This document shows, in pieces, positions 1 to 8,176 of a DNA stretch of 64,000 nucleotides. The position numbers and the translations under genes are program-made. The notes below the pieces were generated by a model that had not been told where the DNA came from, did not search any database, and worked only from the letters and a program-made list of their open reading frames with translations. Origin of the DNA: Thermoanaerobacterium butyriciformans (lineage in GTDB: Bacteria; Bacillota; Thermoanaerobacteria; Thermoanaerobacterales; Thermoanaerobacteraceae); the NCBI RefSeq assembly GCF_017874545.1, contig NZ_JAGGLT010000017.1, positions 1-64,000 on the forward strand. The letters run 5' to 3'. How positions within the stretch are numbered: position 1 is the stretch's first letter; each line of letters begins with the position of its first letter.

Positions 1-89
1 TAAAAACCCGTTCCCATACCGAACACGGAAGTGAAGCCCTCCAGCGCCGATGGTACTGATTACTCGGGAGAGTAGGTCGCTGCCGGTAA
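1..89 (+). rRNA. rrf: 5S ribosomal RNA, 3' portion (partial)
   Basis: The first bases match the conserved middle and 3' half of bacterial 5S rRNA: CCCGTTCCCATACCGAACAC, GGAAGTGAAGCCCTCCAGCG, CCGATGGTACTG, GGGAGAGTAGGTCGCTGCC. The 5' third lies outside the window. The 3' end is estimated near base 89. The stretch between GGTACTG and CGGGAGAGTAGG is only about six bases, shorter than the helix IV arm of most bacterial 5S RNAs. Confidence 0.9.
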
Positions 90-115
90 AAATTTCATAT
101 ATTAGCCCCCTAAGT

Positions 116-142
116 AAAACTCCTTATCCAGGAGTTTTTTAA
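116..142 (+). terminator. Intrinsic terminator after 5S rRNA
   Basis: An 8-bp stem (AAAACTCC / GGAGTTTT) with a 7-base loop runs into a T-rich tract. It lies about 27 bases after the 5S end and probably terminates the rRNA operon. Confidence 0.85.
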
Positions 143-260
143 TTTATGCGGAATTATATTTATTTACTATTGACAAATCAGACATGCTATAAGAACATAT
201 AAATAGAAGAGCATAAGCAGCTAATAAAAATTTGAGAATTTTGCTTTGGAGGCGATATTT

Positions 261-1208
261 ATGAAAAAACTGGCCTGTGGTGTTGATCTTGGCGGTACAA
301 AGATTAATACCGGTATAATGGATAGTGATGGTAACATATTGTACAATGTAAAGGTTCCAACAGAAGCTGATAAAGGGCCCCAACATGTAATAAACAATAT
401 AAAGAAGAGCATAATAGATTCATTAAAAAATACAAAACTGGAGATAGATCAGATTGCAGGTATTGGCATAGGTGCACCTGGACCATTAAATGCAGATAGC
501 GGTGTTGTGGAGTGTCCGCCTAATTTACCTGGATGGATTGATATTCCTCTTGTGGATATACTAAAAGAAGAATTTAATACAGAAATCAAGCTTAATAATG
601 ATGCAAATGTTGCTGCACTTGCTGAACATTTATTTGGAGCAGGACAAGGCATAGATGATATGGTTTATGTAACTGTAAGCACAGGCATTGGCGGTGGTGC
701 TATAATAGGTGGGAAATTGTATAATGGTGCAAACTCCAATGCGGCAGAGATTGGACACCATTCGATAAACTTTGATGGCCCTAGATGGTGCAACTGTGGC
801 AATCCCGGATGCTTAGAGTCTTATGCTTCTGGTACATCGCTAGTTAAATTTGCAAAAAAGTACATAGAGTCTGGAAGAAATACCATTCTTAAAAGCATAC
901 CAATGGATGAATTAAAGGCTGAGAATATTTTTGATGCAGCAAAATCAGGTGATGAATTAGCTTTGGAACTTATAGAAAATGAAGCATTTTATTTAGGAGT
1001 AGGTATTGTAAATATAATGGCTTTCTATAATCCAAAGAGGATAATAATAGGTGGTGGACTGTCAAGTCAATGGGATGTTTTATACGATAAGATGATGAAG
1101 ACAGTTAAAGATAGAGCATTGAAGCCAAACAGAGAAATTTGTGATGTTGTTAAAGCGAAACTTGGCGGAAATGTTGGACTTATAGGTGCAGCAGCACTCG
1201 TATTGTAA
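261..1208 (+). CDS. glcK: ROK family glucokinase
   Basis: A 315-residue cytoplasmic sugar kinase that phosphorylates glucose (or a related hexose) with ATP. The N-terminus has the phosphate-binding motif GVDLGGTKI. A second glycine-rich stretch (STGIGGGAIIGG) and the ROK zinc motif CNCGNPGCLE lie mid-protein, and the C-terminus has IIIGGGLS. I chose the ATG at 261 because GGAGGC ends 7 bases before it; an upstream in-frame TTG at 246 overlaps that site. It follows the rRNA terminator and is 10 bases upstream of tag, so the two are probably co-transcribed. ROK membership is certain; glucose specificity is inferred from similarity to Firmicute GlcK. Confidence 0.9.
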   Translation: MKKLACGVDLGGTKINTGIMDSDGNILYNVKVPTEADKGPQHVINNIKKSIIDSLKNTKLEIDQIAGIGIGAPGPLNADSGVVECPPNLPGWIDIPLVDILKEEFNTEIKLNNDANVAALAEHLFGAGQGIDDMVYVTVSTGIGGGAIIGGKLYNGANSNAAEIGHHSINFDGPRWCNCGNPGCLESYASGTSLVKFAKKYIESGRNTILKSIPMDELKAENIFDAAKSGDELALELIENEAFYLGVGIVNIMAFYNPKRIIIGGGLSSQWDVLYDKMMKTVKDRALKPNREICDVVKAKLGGNVGLIGAAALVL

Positions 1209-1218
1209 GGAGGATACA

Positions 1219-1791
1219 ATGGAAAGATGTCCGTGGTGCCTCAAAGATGAAATATACATAAAGTACCATGATACAGAATGGGGTGTGCCTGTCCATGATG
1301 ATAAAATTCACTTTGAGTTTTTGGTGCTGGAATCTGCCCAGGCGGGATTAAATTGGCTTACGATACTTAAAAAAAGAGATAATTATAGAAAAGCGTACGA
1401 TGATTTTGATCCTTATAAAGTTTCTTTGTTTGATGAGAAAAAGATATTAGAGCTTTTAAATGATAAAGGAATCATTAGAAACAGAAAAAAAATCGAATCA
1501 TCAATTATAAATGCCAAAGCTTTTTTAAAAATTCAAAAAGAATATGGAAGTTTTGATAGTTATATTTGGAGCTTCACAGAAGGGAAACCTATCATTAATC
1601 ATTGGAAAAGCATCGAAGAAATACCTTCTAAGACTCCATTATCTGATAAGATAAGTAATGATCTTAAAAAAAGAGGTTTTAAATTTGTAGGCTCAACGAT
1701 AATATATTCACATATTCAAGCGACTGGTATTGTAAATGACCACATAACGTCGTGTTTTAGGCATAAGGATTTATCACACTATTATTTATAA
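1219..1791 (+). CDS. tag: DNA-3-methyladenine glycosylase I
   Basis: A 190-residue base-excision repair enzyme that removes 3-methyladenine from alkylated DNA. The start MERCPWC followed by YHDTEWGVP is the family signature: Trp and Glu shape the base pocket, and the N-terminal Cys residues pair with late His/Cys (residues near HITSCFRH) to bind zinc. AQAGLNWLTILKKR is the conserved helix-hairpin-helix area. Length matches the family. ATG 1219 follows AAGGAGG, which overlaps the stop codon of the upstream kinase gene. The pairing with a sugar kinase does not suggest a shared pathway. Confidence 0.93.
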   Translation: MERCPWCLKDEIYIKYHDTEWGVPVHDDKIHFEFLVLESAQAGLNWLTILKKRDNYRKAYDDFDPYKVSLFDEKKILELLNDKGIIRNRKKIESSIINAKAFLKIQKEYGSFDSYIWSFTEGKPIINHWKSIEEIPSKTPLSDKISNDLKKRGFKFVGSTIIYSHIQATGIVNDHITSCFRHKDLSHYYL

Positions 1792-1800
1792 AAAATACAT

Positions 1801-1845
1801 GCAGAGCTTGGTGCAAAATGCATTGAGACCTGCCTTTTTTTATTC
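1801..1845 (+). terminator. Possible terminator after tag
   Basis: An imperfect hairpin (GCAG...TGCA / TGCA...CTGC with internal mismatches) is followed by CTTTTTTTATT. The poly-T is good but the stem is weak. Confidence 0.45.
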
Positions 1846-1936
1846 TTAAAATAATATAATGTTAATAAGAAAGCGTATAGATACTGGTTGTAATGGAAAT
1901 AATTATAATAGAATATTATGAAAGATGGTGTAGCAT

Positions 1937-2143
1937 ATGGAAAGCATGTTAAAAACTAAAAAGTGCTTTATATGCAATCATGAAAAGACAGATGGTATTG
2001 AGGTATTGGGAGAATTTTTATGTAATGACTGCCAGAAGATTATTGTTGATATGTCACCTGGTGATATTAAATATGAATATTACAGAAAAAAGATGATAGA
2101 TATCTGGCGAAACTATACAAAGGATGTTGAATATGAGGATTGA
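1937..2143 (+). CDS. gin: Gin/CsfB-type anti-sigma-G factor
   Basis: A 68-residue protein with two CxxC pairs (CFICNHEKTD and CNDCQ), the zinc knuckle of the Gin family. In Bacillus subtilis Gin (CsfB) binds sigma-G and keeps it inactive until the correct sporulation stage. The C-terminal half has the family's Tyr/Trp-rich helix (YEYYRKKMIDIW). It stands alone between two hairpins and, as in Bacillus, just upstream of the decarboxylase-tmk-yaaQ run. Its presence says the organism sporulates. Family call is firm; binding to sigma-G here is inferred. Confidence 0.88.
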   Translation: MESMLKTKKCFICNHEKTDGIEVLGEFLCNDCQKIIVDMSPGDIKYEYYRKKMIDIWRNYTKDVEYED

Positions 2144-2168
2144 TATTGGCATATCCTCATATTTTTTA
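2130..2168 (+). terminator. Terminator overlapping end of gin
   Basis: An 11-bp perfect stem (AATATGAGGAT / ATCCTCATATT) with a 12-base loop is followed by TTTTA. The left arm overlaps the gin stop codon. Confidence 0.8.
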
Positions 2169-2229
2169 TAGTAATGGTTAGGATTGTATGGTATTATATA
2201 TGTATGAAACTTGAAAAAAGGTGATGAAA

Positions 2230-3645
2230 TTGTCAGCACCATTATATGAAGCACTGTTAAAGTATGTAGAAGATGGCACTTTGCCATATCATATGCCGGG
2301 TCATAAAGAAGGTAGAATTATTTCCCGGAAATATATAGAGAATCTTGCCAAAATAGACTTGACAGAAGTTCCCGGTACAGATAATCTGCATGACCCTCAA
2401 GGACCGATTTTGGAAGCTGAAAAACTTGCAGCTAAAGCATTTGGTGCAAAGATGTCTTTTTTTCTTGTAAATGGTACTACATGTGGAATATATGCTGCAA
2501 TGTCTGCCGTATTAAACGAAGGTGATGCAGTGATTATTCAAAGAAATTCACACAAATCTGTTTACAATGGTTTAATACTTACAGGTGCTACGCCGATATA
2601 TTTAACCCCATTGATTGATTATGAAGATGGGATAGCAATGGGAGTCTCTATTGATGAACTTGAAGGCCTTCTTAAAGGTAATAAAGACATAAAAGCGGTT
2701 TTGATTACATATCCAAATTATTATGGATTTTGCATAGATATAAAAAGAATAGTTGATTTAGTGCATAAGTACAACAAGATTTTGATTGTAGATGAAGCAC
2801 ATGGTGCCCACTTTGCATTTTCAGACAAATTGCCACTGCCAGCATCTAAAGCTGGTGCTGATATTGTTGTTGAAAGCATTCACAAGACTTTACCCGCCTT
2901 TACGCAAAGTTCAATATTACATGTGAATACAGATAGAGTTGACGTTGATAGATTAAAATTTTATTTAAGCCTTTATCAATCTACATCACCATCATATATT
3001 TTAATGACATCAATTGACTTGGCTAGAGATTTTATGGAAAGAGAAGGTAAAGATAGACTAGAAGAATGCGTAAATTTATCAATAGATGCTCGAAATAAAT
3101 TAAATGCAATTGAAGGTGTAAAGTGTATAGGAGATGACATTGTAGGCAAGTATGGAATTAATGATTATGATACAACAAAGCTTACCATAAGTATAAAAGG
3201 TCTCGGGATATCAGGAAGTGAAGCAGAAAGGATATTGCGGGAAAATTTCAATATCCAAATGGAGATGTCTGATTTATACAATATACTGGCAATAATGACT
3301 GTTGCAGATGGTGAAAAGGAGTTTGACGAATTAGTAAAATCGGTTGAAGGACTTTTAAAATACAAAAAGAATCAAGAAATTAGACTTATTGACTATTATC
3401 CTGATGTACCAGAGATGAAAATGAAACCTTCAGAAGCAGTTAAAAAGCCTTATACACTTCTAAAAATAGATGATGCAGTAGATTCAGTTTCTTTGGACTA
3501 TGTTATTCCATATCCACCAGGTGTGCCTCTTATATGTCCGGGTGAAATCATAAAAAAAGATATGGTACAATATATAAAATTACTATATAATATAGGTATA
3601 AAGATTGTAGGCATTGATAATTTAAATATACGGGTGTTTAAATAA
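2230..3645 (+). CDS. Orn/Lys/Arg decarboxylase family PLP enzyme (YaaO/SpeA-like)
   Basis: A 471-residue PLP enzyme of the ornithine/lysine/arginine decarboxylase fold type I family. Visible motifs are PYHMPGHKEGR near the N-terminus, the PLP-binding segment LIVDEAHGAHF, and the Schiff-base lysine in ESIHKTLPAFTQSS. The C-terminal small domain ends with PYPPGVPLICPGE, typical of the family. Members decarboxylate arginine or lysine in polyamine synthesis; the substrate cannot be read here. AAAGGTGAT (2217-2225) fits TTG 2230 better than ATG 2224 or GTG 2221, which overlap it, so the start is uncertain by two codons. The stop codon overlaps the tmk start (TAATG), as in the yaaO-tmk pair of Bacillus. 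Confidence 0.9.
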   Translation: MSAPLYEALLKYVEDGTLPYHMPGHKEGRIISRKYIENLAKIDLTEVPGTDNLHDPQGPILEAEKLAAKAFGAKMSFFLVNGTTCGIYAAMSAVLNEGDAVIIQRNSHKSVYNGLILTGATPIYLTPLIDYEDGIAMGVSIDELEGLLKGNKDIKAVLITYPNYYGFCIDIKRIVDLVHKYNKILIVDEAHGAHFAFSDKLPLPASKAGADIVVESIHKTLPAFTQSSILHVNTDRVDVDRLKFYLSLYQSTSPSYILMTSIDLARDFMEREGKDRLEECVNLSIDARNKLNAIEGVKCIGDDIVGKYGINDYDTTKLTISIKGLGISGSEAERILRENFNIQMEMSDLYNILAIMTVADGEKEFDELVKSVEGLLKYKKNQEIRLIDYYPDVPEMKMKPSEAVKKPYTLLKIDDAVDSVSLDYVIPYPPGVPLICPGEIIKKDMVQYIKLLYNIGIKIVGIDNLNIRVFK

Positions 3646-4262
3646 TGTACAAAGGAAAACTTATCGCATTTGAAGGTATCGACGGTAGCGGAAAAACGAC
3701 ACAAATCAATCTACTGAAAGAATATCTTTTAAGCATTGGACGGGATATTGTAGTATTGAGAGAACCTGGCGGCACTAATGTAGGTGAGAAAATCAGAAAT
3801 ATACTCCTTGATAAAAAAAATAAGATAGTTCCTACTGCAGAAGCTCTTTTATATGCAGCATCAAGGGCAGAATTAGTAAATGAAGTGATAATACCATCTT
3901 TAAATAATGGAAAGATTGTTATATTAGATAGGTTTGTTGACAGTTCTATTGTATATCAAGGATATGCAAGGGGCATTGGTGTAAAAGCCGTTGAGGAGAT
4001 AAATAATATTGCTATAGCTGGCCTTGTACCAGATTTGACTATATACTTGGATATAAAGCCCAAAGACACTATAAAGCGAATTGATAGAAGGAAAGACAAA
4101 GACCGCCTTGAGATGGAAGATTTGGAATTTCATGAGAAGGTTTATGAAGGATATAAACAATTGATAAAATCAAGGCCGGATAGATATTTAGTTATAGATG
4201 CCACTTATGATATTGATTATATACAGAAAAGCATCATTAAAGAAATAAGTAAAATCATATAA
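3645..4262 (+). CDS. tmk: Thymidylate kinase
   Basis: A 205-residue enzyme that phosphorylates dTMP to dTDP. The N-terminus carries the P-loop FEGIDGSGKTTQ, followed by the DR-type motif LREPGGTNVGE and the substrate-binding stretch VILDRFVDSSIVYQGYARG. DRRKDKDRLE matches the LID region. Length is standard. The start overlaps the stop of the upstream decarboxylase by one base, implying translational coupling. It is the first essential gene of the conserved tmk-darA-yaaR-holB-ricT operon. Confidence 0.97.
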   Translation: MYKGKLIAFEGIDGSGKTTQINLLKEYLLSIGRDIVVLREPGGTNVGEKIRNILLDKKNKIVPTAEALLYAASRAELVNEVIIPSLNNGKIVILDRFVDSSIVYQGYARGIGVKAVEEINNIAIAGLVPDLTIYLDIKPKDTIKRIDRRKDKDRLEMEDLEFHEKVYEGYKQLIKSRPDRYLVIDATYDIDYIQKSIIKEISKII

Positions 4263-4276
4263 GGAGGGAGAAAATA

Positions 4277-4606
4277 GTGAAACTTATTTTTGCTATAGTA
4301 CAGGACGAGGATGTAAGGCGGCTAATGGATGGACTGACAGAGAAAGGTTTTAGCTTTACAAGGGTTGCTTCTACAGGGGGGTTTTTAAGGTCTGGCAATA
4401 CAACACTGATGATAGGTGTTGAAGACGAAAAACTCGATGATGCCATTGAAGTAATAGAGAAAAAATGTAAGACGAGAGACAGGATTATTACTTCTCCGAC
4501 TCCGATGGGTGGTGCAACAGATATTTTTATTCCACAGCCTGTTGAGGTTTCAATTGGAGGAGCTACGGTTTTTGTCATCGATGTTGAAAAATTTTTTAGG
4601 ATATAG
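4277..4606 (+). CDS. darA: Cyclic-di-AMP receptor, PII-like (DarA/YaaQ)
   Basis: A 109-residue PII-fold protein of the YaaQ/DarA/PstA family, which binds cyclic di-AMP as a trimer in Firmicutes. The sequence begins MKLIFAIVQDED and holds the ligand-loop residues around VASTGGFLRSGNTTLMIGV, plus the C-terminal GGATVFV. GTG 4277 follows AAGGAGGGAG. The gene lies between tmk and yaaR exactly as in Bacillus. The downstream partner of DarA is not settled in any organism I know of, so the role stops at nucleotide sensing. Confidence 0.93.
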   Translation: MKLIFAIVQDEDVRRLMDGLTEKGFSFTRVASTGGFLRSGNTTLMIGVEDEKLDDAIEVIEKKCKTRDRIITSPTPMGGATDIFIPQPVEVSIGGATVFVIDVEKFFRI

Positions 4607-4615
4607 GTGTTTTGT

Positions 4616-5059
4616 ATGAAAATACAAGAAATAAATTCCAACAAAATAACGGCGGGATATACCAAAGATGACATAAGCAGCAGAACTTCTGCTTTAAAGT
4701 TTGAAGATGTTTTTGACAGTGAAATAAGTAAAGTAAAAGACAGTATTATAAATAAAATGTTAAATGAGATTGATGATGCTGCCGAAAAATTAAAAGAAAA
4801 TTTAAACTTGGATAATTTGTTAATTTACAAGAAAAAAGTTAAAGAATTTTTGCAAAGCTCCATAAATGGCATGTTCCAAAGAAATAAGAGAGAATCCATC
4901 AGTTTAAATGGACGAAAGAAGATTTATACTATTGTAGATAAAGTGAATGAGAAGCTTGAAATGATGACGAAAGAGTTTATAGAGGGAAACAAAAAGAACA
5001 TTGATCTTTTAAGTGCTATTGAGGAAATTAGAGGATTATTGGTAGATATATATTCGTAG
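4616..5059 (+). CDS. yaaR: YaaR family protein (DUF327)
   Basis: A 147-residue, highly charged, alpha-helical cytoplasmic protein of unknown biochemical function, recognised by family and by position between darA and holB. The FEDVF segment followed by long amphipathic helices and the C-terminal LSAIEEIRGLLVDIYS match DUF327. I chose ATG 4616; an in-frame GTG at 4607 abuts the upstream stop and has no ribosome site. No motif suggests catalysis. Confidence 0.85.
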   Translation: MKIQEINSNKITAGYTKDDISSRTSALKFEDVFDSEISKVKDSIINKMLNEIDDAAEKLKENLNLDNLLIYKKKVKEFLQSSINGMFQRNKRESISLNGRKKIYTIVDKVNEKLEMMTKEFIEGNKKNIDLLSAIEEIRGLLVDIYS

Positions 5060-5069
5060 GTGAATTTTG

Positions 5070-6032
5070 ATGTTTAAAATATATGGGCATAAAAATATTC
5101 TGGCGTTATTTAACAAAATTGTGAGTTCTCAAAAGATAGCAAACGCCTATCTCTTTATTGGAGAAAGTGGGTTTGGAAAAGAATTTATGGCAAAATATTT
5201 TGCCATGATGATAAACTGTAAAAATGGTTCTAAACCTTGTTTAAGTTGTCCTTCATGTATTCAAATGATATCAGGTAATCATCCTGATATTTTCTTTATA
5301 GAGCCTGATGGGATTTCAATAAAAGTTGAGACATTAAGAAATGTCGTAATAAACAATGCTTATGTGAAACCATACAACTCTTATAAGAAGATTTTTATAA
5401 TAAAAGAAGCTGAAAAAATGACAGAGCAAGCTCAAAACAGTATACTTAAAACACTAGAGGAACCTCCTGAATATGGACTTTTCATTTTAACATCATCCAA
5501 GATGGAAGGCCTTTTACCAACAATTGTGTCAAGATGTGAAATAATAAGGTTTACTAGGGAGTCAGACGAAGTAATAGAAGACTATCTTATAAATGAAAAA
5601 AAAATTGACAGGAGTATGGCTAAAAAAATAGCTTCAATTGCCAATGGCAATTACGGAAAGGCAAATCTGTTGATTGATGAAGGTTATTCTAAAGTAAGGT
5701 CGGAATTGGGAGATATTTTATACAATGTGATTAACCAAGACAAGGCATTGAGACTTGAAAGTTTTAAATTTTTTGATGAGAACAGAGAAATGATAGATGA
5801 TATAATTGATATAATGTTTTCCTATTTGAGGGATTTGATGATATTCAAATTATTGGGCAGCGAAGAATGCATTATAAACAAAGATATGTCTGATAAATTA
5901 AGAATGTTGTCAACCAATTTGACAGGATTTAAGCTAAATAATATAATTAATGAGATAGAAGAGCTTGCTTTTAATCTTAAGTCAAATGTAAATTATCAAT
6001 TAGCTATTGAAAAATTTCTCTTAAATATTTAG
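5070..6032 (+). CDS. holB: DNA polymerase III subunit delta'
   Basis: A 320-residue AAA+ clamp-loader subunit. The N-terminal domain has a P-loop-like motif GESGFGKEF and a four-Cys zinc module (CKNG...CLSCPSC), then EAEKMTEQAQNSILKTLEEPP (sensor area, family hallmark LKTLEEPP) and SRCEIIRF with the SRC arginine finger. The C-terminal collar is divergent, as usual for Firmicute delta'. ATG 5070 follows TAGGTGA; TTG 5067 is a weaker alternative. It belongs to the tmk operon. Confidence 0.94.
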   Translation: MFKIYGHKNILALFNKIVSSQKIANAYLFIGESGFGKEFMAKYFAMMINCKNGSKPCLSCPSCIQMISGNHPDIFFIEPDGISIKVETLRNVVINNAYVKPYNSYKKIFIIKEAEKMTEQAQNSILKTLEEPPEYGLFILTSSKMEGLLPTIVSRCEIIRFTRESDEVIEDYLINEKKIDRSMAKKIASIANGNYGKANLLIDEGYSKVRSELGDILYNVINQDKALRLESFKFFDENREMIDDIIDIMFSYLRDLMIFKLLGSEECIINKDMSDKLRMLSTNLTGFKLNNIINEIEELAFNLKSNVNYQLAIEKFLLNI

Positions 6033-6044
6033 GAGGTTTTAATT

Positions 6045-6929
6045 TTGTATACAGTTGTAGGAATTCGGTTTAAAAAAGCCGGTAAAATATATTATTTTGA
6101 TCCAGGCGATTTGCCTGTAAATGTTGGAGATAATGTTATTGTTGAGACAGCCAGAGGAATAGAATTTGGAGAAGTTGTCGTAGGAAAACGAGAGGTTGAT
6201 GATGACGAAATAATAGCTCCGTTGAAAATGGTACTGAGAATTGCAACTGACGAAGATTTAGAACACTATAAGGAGAATAAAGCTTGTGAAGCAGAGGCTT
6301 TTGGTGTCTGCATGGACATGATAAAAGAGCACAATCTGGATATGAAATTAATCGATGTTGAATACACATTTGACAACAACAAAATAATATTTTATTTTAC
6401 TGCTGATGGAAGGATAGATTTTAGAGACCTTGTAAAAGATCTTGCTGCGGTCTTTAAGACGAGAATTGAGCTTAGGCAAATAGGTGTAAGAGATGAATCC
6501 AAGATTGTGGGTGGCCTTGGACCTTGTGGTAGACCTCTTTGCTGTGTAACTTTTTTAGGCGATTTTGAGCCTGTTTCGATTAAAATGGCAAAAGACCAAA
6601 ACCTGTCATTAAATCCTACGAAAATATCAGGTTTATGTGGTAGATTAATGTGCTGTTTAAAATATGAACAGGATACTTATGAGGAAGTGAGATCTGAACT
6701 GCCTTCTGTAGGAAGCCTTATAAAAGTCGACGACAAAGAAATGAGGATAACGGAAGTCGATGTTGTAAGAAAAAAGCTTAAAGTCAAGATGAAAAATGCA
6801 GAAGGTATAGAGATAACAAAAGAATACGATCCTGAAGATGTGATTGTGATAGAAGACAGTAAAGAAAATAAAAAAGATGAAATTTCTGAGATTTACAATG
6901 AAATATTAGGCGATGATTTCATCGGATAA
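6045..6929 (+). CDS. ricT: RicT/YaaT, PSP1-domain regulator of RNase Y processing
   Basis: A 294-residue PSP1-domain protein. Two CxxxxCC motifs (CGRPLCCVTFL and CGRLMCCLKYE) carry the cysteines that in Bacillus RicT help hold Fe-S clusters of the RicA-RicF-RicT complex, which steers RNase Y mRNA maturation and affects sporulation and competence. The start is TTG 6045, supported by AGGAGGT eight bases upstream. The acidic, lysine-rich tail is the usual variable end. ricA and ricF are not in this window. In Bacillus the next genes are yabA and yabB; here a minus-strand block intervenes. Confidence 0.92.
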   Translation: MYTVVGIRFKKAGKIYYFDPGDLPVNVGDNVIVETARGIEFGEVVVGKREVDDDEIIAPLKMVLRIATDEDLEHYKENKACEAEAFGVCMDMIKEHNLDMKLIDVEYTFDNNKIIFYFTADGRIDFRDLVKDLAAVFKTRIELRQIGVRDESKIVGGLGPCGRPLCCVTFLGDFEPVSIKMAKDQNLSLNPTKISGLCGRLMCCLKYEQDTYEEVRSELPSVGSLIKVDDKEMRITEVDVVRKKLKVKMKNAEGIEITKEYDPEDVIVIEDSKENKKDEISEIYNEILGDDFIG

Positions 6930-6957
6930 AAAAAGAGAGTCAACCTCTCTTTTTTTA
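6928..6957 (+). terminator. Bidirectional terminator between ricT and the DUF1634 gene
   Basis: A short stem AAAAAGAGAG / CTCTCTTTTTTT has A-runs on the left and T-runs on the right, so it can serve both converging transcripts. Confidence 0.8.
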
Positions 6958-7329
6958 TTCAACTTTACCCAACAGAAAGCTAAATATTAAAATGATGAAG
7001 ACTGCTGATGTTATATATACATACATGTAGTCTTTTTCTTGAAAAAATGTGATGATCGACACACCGACTCGAAATACGGGAGTCAGTATAAGCACCAAAA
7101 GCCCTGTCATGATTATGGCGTAAGGCTTTAGAGATATTAACCCTTTAATTATTGCTACTACAGATGTAGGATATGTGTTTGCTGGATAACCACTACTTTT
7201 TGTTGCAAAAAATAGAATTAAACCTATGAGAATGATTAGCGCACTTAATAAAACTCCTGCTCTTAAAGTTTTGCTTATTATAATCTCCATATTTTCTATT
7301 TTTTCATTTTGATTTTTTTTGTCCTCCAC
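6955..7329 (-). CDS. DUF1634 membrane protein
   Basis: A 124-residue protein with a short charged N-terminus and three predicted membrane helices (around residues 26-46, 68-88 and 100-120). It matches the DUF1634 family, found next to TauE/SafE-type exporters; the function is unknown but it is presumably an accessory of the exporter. GTG 7329 starts two bases after the stop of the TSUP gene, so translation is likely coupled. Confidence 0.8.
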   Translation of the reverse strand: MEDKKNQNEKIENMEIIISKTLRAGVLLSALIILIGLILFFATKSSGYPANTYPTSVVAIIKGLISLKPYAIIMTGLLVLILTPVFRVGVSIITFFQEKDYMYVYITSAVFIILIFSFLLGKVE

Positions 7330-7331
7330 AG

Positions 7332-8165
7332 CTATACCCCCAATCCTTTAAGAAGCATTTCGATGGAAACATAGGCTAAAACAGGTATAAATATCTTTCT
7401 TATGGTTGTGCTTTTCATATTTGTCATGATTTTCGTTCCCAATGTTGCTCCTATTAACACACCTAGTGCAACAGGACCTGCAATTTTTGGATCTATGTTG
7501 CCTCTTACAAGGTATACTCCAGCACTGGCAGCGGCAGTAACGCCAATCATAAAATTGCTGGTGGCAGTTGATACCTTCATGGGAAGTCTCATAAATAGAT
7601 CCATTGCCATTACTTTAAAGATGCCGCTTCCTATGCCTAATAACCCAGATATTACACCTGCTATGTACATCATGCCAAACCCTTTGTTTACACCGGTGAC
7701 GTTGTACTTTATTTCCTTTTTAAGAACTTTGTCGTAGTAAGAACCTTCAAGCTTTAACTTTTTTGCGATGGGCTGGGAGACTACTCCTTCAGGGAGCTCT
7801 TCATTTCGCTTTTTTAACATTGTAAATGCAGAATATAGAAGAAGAAGGCCGAAGATAATATAAAGGTATTTTGAACTTATCAACCCAGCAATAAAAGCAC
7901 CTGTCAAAGCTCCTGTTGTAGTAGCTATCTCTAAAAACATACCTATTCTCAGATTGGTTATTTTATCTCTTACGTACGTTACAGCAGCACCACTGGATGT
8001 CGCAATGACGGATACGATACTGGCACCTATTGCGTATTTTATATTTACTCCTAAAAGCAGCGTAAGCATTGGTATTACTATTATGCCGCCGCCTAATCCA
8101 AGAAGGGATCCAAAGACTCCAGCCACAATTGATATGAGAAGTATAATTAAAGATGTCAATATCAC
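7332..8165 (-). CDS. TauE/SafE (TSUP) family anion exporter
   Basis: A 277-residue polytopic membrane protein of the TSUP family, which moves sulfite, sulfoacetate, thiosulfate or related anions. The glycine-rich first half (GVFGSLLGLGGGIIVIPML) and its repeat in the second half (GVISGLLGIGSGIFKV) are the family's duplicated signature. About eight helices are visible, with a cytoplasmic insert near residues 115-160. GTG 8165 follows AGGAGATGA. The gene sits between an AlkP-fold membrane protein and DUF1634, all same strand with tiny gaps. The substrate cannot be read. Confidence 0.88.
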   Translation of the reverse strand: MILTSLIILLISIVAGVFGSLLGLGGGIIVIPMLTLLLGVNIKYAIGASIVSVIATSSGAAVTYVRDKITNLRIGMFLEIATTTGALTGAFIAGLISSKYLYIIFGLLLLYSAFTMLKKRNEELPEGVVSQPIAKKLKLEGSYYDKVLKKEIKYNVTGVNKGFGMMYIAGVISGLLGIGSGIFKVMAMDLFMRLPMKVSTATSNFMIGVTAAASAGVYLVRGNIDPKIAGPVALGVLIGATLGTKIMTNMKSTTIRKIFIPVLAYVSIEMLLKGLGV

Positions 8166-8176
8166 TTTATCATCTC

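Noticed and set aside
170..204. Possible promoter of the ROK kinase gene (TTGACA at 170 with TATAAG at 188 or TATAAA at 198)
   Set aside because: Spacers of 12 or 22 bases do not suit sigma-A; left out as a feature although some promoter must lie near here.
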